NCBI GenBank assembly: GCA_964642505.1
Contig: CAZXQY010000057.1
Span: 1-17,457 of the forward strand
Reading direction: 5' to 3'
Length of the DNA stretch: 17,457 bases
From: TMED69 sp964642505
GTDB lineage: Bacteria > Pseudomonadota > Gammaproteobacteria > Ga0077536
This document shows, in pieces, positions 15,690-17,457 of this stretch (position 1 is the stretch's first letter; each line of letters begins with the position of its first letter). The notes under the pieces were generated by a model that made no database searches, was not told the DNA's origin, and was given only the letters and a program-made list of their open reading frames with translations. The position numbers were made by a program, and so were the translations under genes.

Positions 15690-16162
15690 TGAGCAAACAG
15701 CACGTGACAATGGAAGTCAATGGAGATCCGATAGAATTCCTCTGCCGAACGGACCAAACTTTACTTGACTGCTTGAGAGACGAAATAGGATTAACTGGCA
15801 CTAAGGAAGGCTGCTCAACAGGAGACTGTGGTGCATGTAGTGTGACCGTCGACGATCGCCTCGTCTGCTCTTGCCTAGTATTAGGAGTAGAAGCGGACGG
15901 ATCTAAAATAGAGACCATAGAAGGAATCGGAGAATCAGAGGACTTACACCCATTACAACGCCATTTTCTGGAAGAAGCTGCCTTGCAATGCGGGATCTGC
16001 ACTCCCGGATTCATAGTTGCAGCGAAGAATCTACTAGAGAAAAATCCTAGTCCCACCGAGGAGGAAGCCCGCTATTGGCTGGCTGGCAACCTTTGTCGAT
16101 GCACTGGTTACGATAAAATCATCAGAGCCGTCATGAAAGCGGCGGAAGAAATGAGAGGTTAA
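15689..16162 (+). CDS. 2Fe-2S iron-sulfur small subunit of the molybdenum hydroxylase (CoxS-like)
   Basis: The 157 residues are normal for CoxS-type subunits. The plant-ferredoxin-like N-terminal domain has 'GCSTGDCGACSV', with Cys42, Cys47 and Cys50, and the fourth ligand is probably Cys62 (Cys60 is adjacent). The four-helix C-terminal domain binds the second cluster with Cys101 and Cys104 in 'QCGICTPG' and Cys136 and Cys138 in 'NLCRCTGY'. Electrons flow from the molybdenum centre through these clusters to FAD. AAGGAG (15677-15682) lies 6 bases before the ATG, inside the end of the medium-subunit gene. All eight expected cysteines are present, so it should be functional. It is cytoplasmic in this family unless carried by a partner with a Tat signal, and none is seen in the neighbours. 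Confidence 0.96.
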   Translation: MSKQHVTMEVNGDPIEFLCRTDQTLLDCLRDEIGLTGTKEGCSTGDCGACSVTVDDRLVCSCLVLGVEADGSKIETIEGIGESEDLHPLQRHFLEEAALQCGICTPGFIVAAKNLLEKNPSPTEEEARYWLAGNLCRCTGYDKIIRAVMKAAEEMRG

Positions 16163-16167
16163 ACAAC

Positions 16168-17457
16168 ATGAGTAAAGAACCAAATGATAACGGGACAAAT
16201 GGTTATAAGTATATCGGTACGCGACCTGTGCGACCCGACGGAGTAGATAAGGTAACTGGACGAGCTAACTTCGGTGCTGATATCAGTTTGAACGGAATGA
16301 TATATGGTAGCGTTGTTCGAAGCCCTCATGCCCATGCGAAAATTAAAAAGATTAATGTAGATAAAGCACTCAAATTGAAAGGAGTTAAGGCGGTCGTAAC
16401 AGGTGCTGATTTTCCAACACTGAAACCGTCCGACAAAGTACCAGGTGTAGCCCCATTAAGCTTTTACGACATGTCTCGAAATGTTATCGCTAGAGATAAA
16501 GTACTTTATGACGGCCACGCGGTAGCAGCAGTTGCAGCAACTAGCCAATCGATAGCAGATAAGGCTGCTAAATTGATTGACGTAGAATACAAAATCCTAA
16601 AGCCAGTAATGACCGCTACCGAAGCCATGAAAGATAAGGCTCCGCTGCTTCACGACGACCTTTTCACAGAAGGATTAGAGCCAACTCCCGAATCGGCATC
16701 TAACATTGCCAAGCGTACAGAAATGCGACTAGGAGACGCAGAGTCGGCACTGACAAACGCTGACGTAATCGTGGAAAGAAGGTACTCAACAGAAACGGTG
16801 CATCAAGGGTATATTGAGCCCCACGCTTGCGCCGCGAATTTCACTAAAGATGGTGCAGTGACTATTTGGGCTTCGAGCCAGGGACAATTTATGGTTCGAG
16901 CCTATACCGCTAGGTTATGCGGAATGAGCACTTCGAAAATTAAAGTAATCCCAGCAGAAATAGGTGGGGGTTTCGGGGGCAAGACTACTATATATCTGGA
17001 ACCCTTAGCGTTGATGCTGGCCAAAAAATCTGGGCGTCCTGTTAAAATGACGATGAGTCGGACGGAGGTCATGCGTGCCACCGGCCCAACTTCCGGGGGT
17101 ACGGCACACGTTAAAATCGGGGCAAAGAACGATGGGACCCTGGTCGGCGGAACCTTGGAATTACATTACGAGGCAGGGGCATTCCCGGGCTCACCGGTCG
17201 CACTAGGATGCATGACCGGTTTTGCTCCCTACGATTTGAAAGATGTAGCCTGTTTAGGCTGGGATGTCGTAGTGAACCGACCTAAGGCAGCTGCTTATCG
17301 TGCTCCAGGAGCTCCCGTGGCTGCCTACGCTGTTGAGTCAGCCATAGATGAACTCGCGACAAAGCTAGGAATCGATCCACTAGAACTGAGAAGAAAAAAC
17401 GCGGCAAAAGAAGGTACGAAAGCCGTGTATGGCGTAGAATTCGATCGTATAGGAAAC
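16168..17457 (+). CDS. molybdopterin-binding large subunit of a xanthine dehydrogenase-family hydroxylase (CoxL-like), 3' truncated by the window
   Basis: An open frame from ATG at 16168 runs without a stop to the last base (430 codons); the family is about 750-800 residues, so roughly the C-terminal 45% is missing. It starts 5 bases after the small-subunit stop, with AGAGG about 9 bases upstream. Landmarks are 'RPDGVDKVTGRANFGADI' at the N terminus, 'SPHAHAKI', 'GGGFGGK' (266-272, pterin/substrate-site glycines) and 'AYRAPGAP' (376-383). The last replaces the AYRCSFR motif of true form I CO dehydrogenase and the AYRGAGR of form II. It is therefore a hydroxylase of another substrate, such as an aldehyde, a purine or an aromatic CoA ester. 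The catalytic Glu near the C terminus lies outside the window. It forms a heterotrimer with the two preceding subunits. Confidence 0.94.
   Translation, partial: MSKEPNDNGTNGYKYIGTRPVRPDGVDKVTGRANFGADISLNGMIYGSVVRSPHAHAKIKKINVDKALKLKGVKAVVTGADFPTLKPSDKVPGVAPLSFYDMSRNVIARDKVLYDGHAVAAVAATSQSIADKAAKLIDVEYKILKPVMTATEAMKDKAPLLHDDLFTEGLEPTPESASNIAKRTEMRLGDAESALTNADVIVERRYSTETVHQGYIEPHACAANFTKDGAVTIWASSQGQFMVRAYTARLCGMSTSKIKVIPAEIGGGFGGKTTIYLEPLALMLAKKSGRPVKMTMSRTEVMRATGPTSGGTAHVKIGAKNDGTLVGGTLELHYEAGAFPGSPVALGCMTGFAPYDLKDVACLGWDVVVNRPKAAAYRAPGAPVAAYAVESAIDELATKLGIDPLELRRKNAAKEGTKAVYGVEFDRIGN

Noticed and set aside
15547..16056. A 169-codon minus-strand open frame across the medium/small subunit junction
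   Set aside because: It lies opposite two genes with complete family motifs, has a low-complexity composition rich in Ser and Pro, and matches no family pattern.
16168..17457. Annotation as aerobic carbon monoxide dehydrogenase (coxL)
   Set aside because: The active-site loop reads AYRAPGAP rather than AYRCSFR or AYRGAGR, so the CO-oxidising signature is absent.

Overview
The window looks like chromosomal DNA from a member of the Pseudomonadota, most likely a gammaproteobacterium. The reasons are a copper azurin, gltX next to a tRNA-Ala(GGC)/tRNA-Glu(TTC) pair (an arrangement I recall from Pseudomonas-like genomes), and a bacterial-type selenocysteine system. The DNA looks moderately AT-rich (by eye, not computed). 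I see no phage genes, transposases, integrases or CRISPR repeats. Both ends cut through genes.

Layout. (1) Positions 1-4227, plus strand: a tight run of six genes. They are the tail of a luciferase-like flavin monooxygenase, a SnoaL/NTF2-like small protein, an alpha/beta hydrolase with an altered catalytic triad, a two-domain rhodanese sulfurtransferase, a GST-like protein and a metallo-beta-lactamase-fold hydrolase. The gaps are 16-37 bases or less and most genes have a clear Shine-Dalgarno site, so this is probably one operon. The mix suggests oxidation and sulfur handling of an unidentified small molecule, and it is the best candidate here for an undescribed pathway. (2) Positions 4344-12183, minus strand. 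In transcription order: a crotonase-family enzyme, selA, selB, a serine beta-lactamase-like esterase, tRNA-Sec (selC), azurin, gltX, tRNA-Ala(GGC) and tRNA-Glu(TTC). selA and selB overlap by four bases. With selC they give the dedicated Sec-insertion parts except selD, which is not in the window. (3) Positions 12310-17457, plus strand: a fused double acyl-CoA dehydrogenase, diverging from the crotonase, followed by a molybdenum-hydroxylase operon in the order FAD subunit, 2Fe-2S subunit, molybdopterin subunit (the last cut by the window end).

How the parts fit. selA, selB and selC charge and deliver selenocysteine to selenoproteins encoded elsewhere; no in-window gene shows an evident in-frame Sec codon. 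The crotonase and fused acyl-CoA dehydrogenase would cover successive beta-oxidation-type steps on an acyl-CoA, possibly a bulky or steroid-like one. The molybdenum hydroxylase lacks the CO dehydrogenase active-site signature and probably hydroxylates an aldehyde or an aromatic or heterocyclic substrate. Overall this is mostly metabolic chromosome, with an unusual sel locus and an uncharacterised catabolic-looking operon at its left edge.
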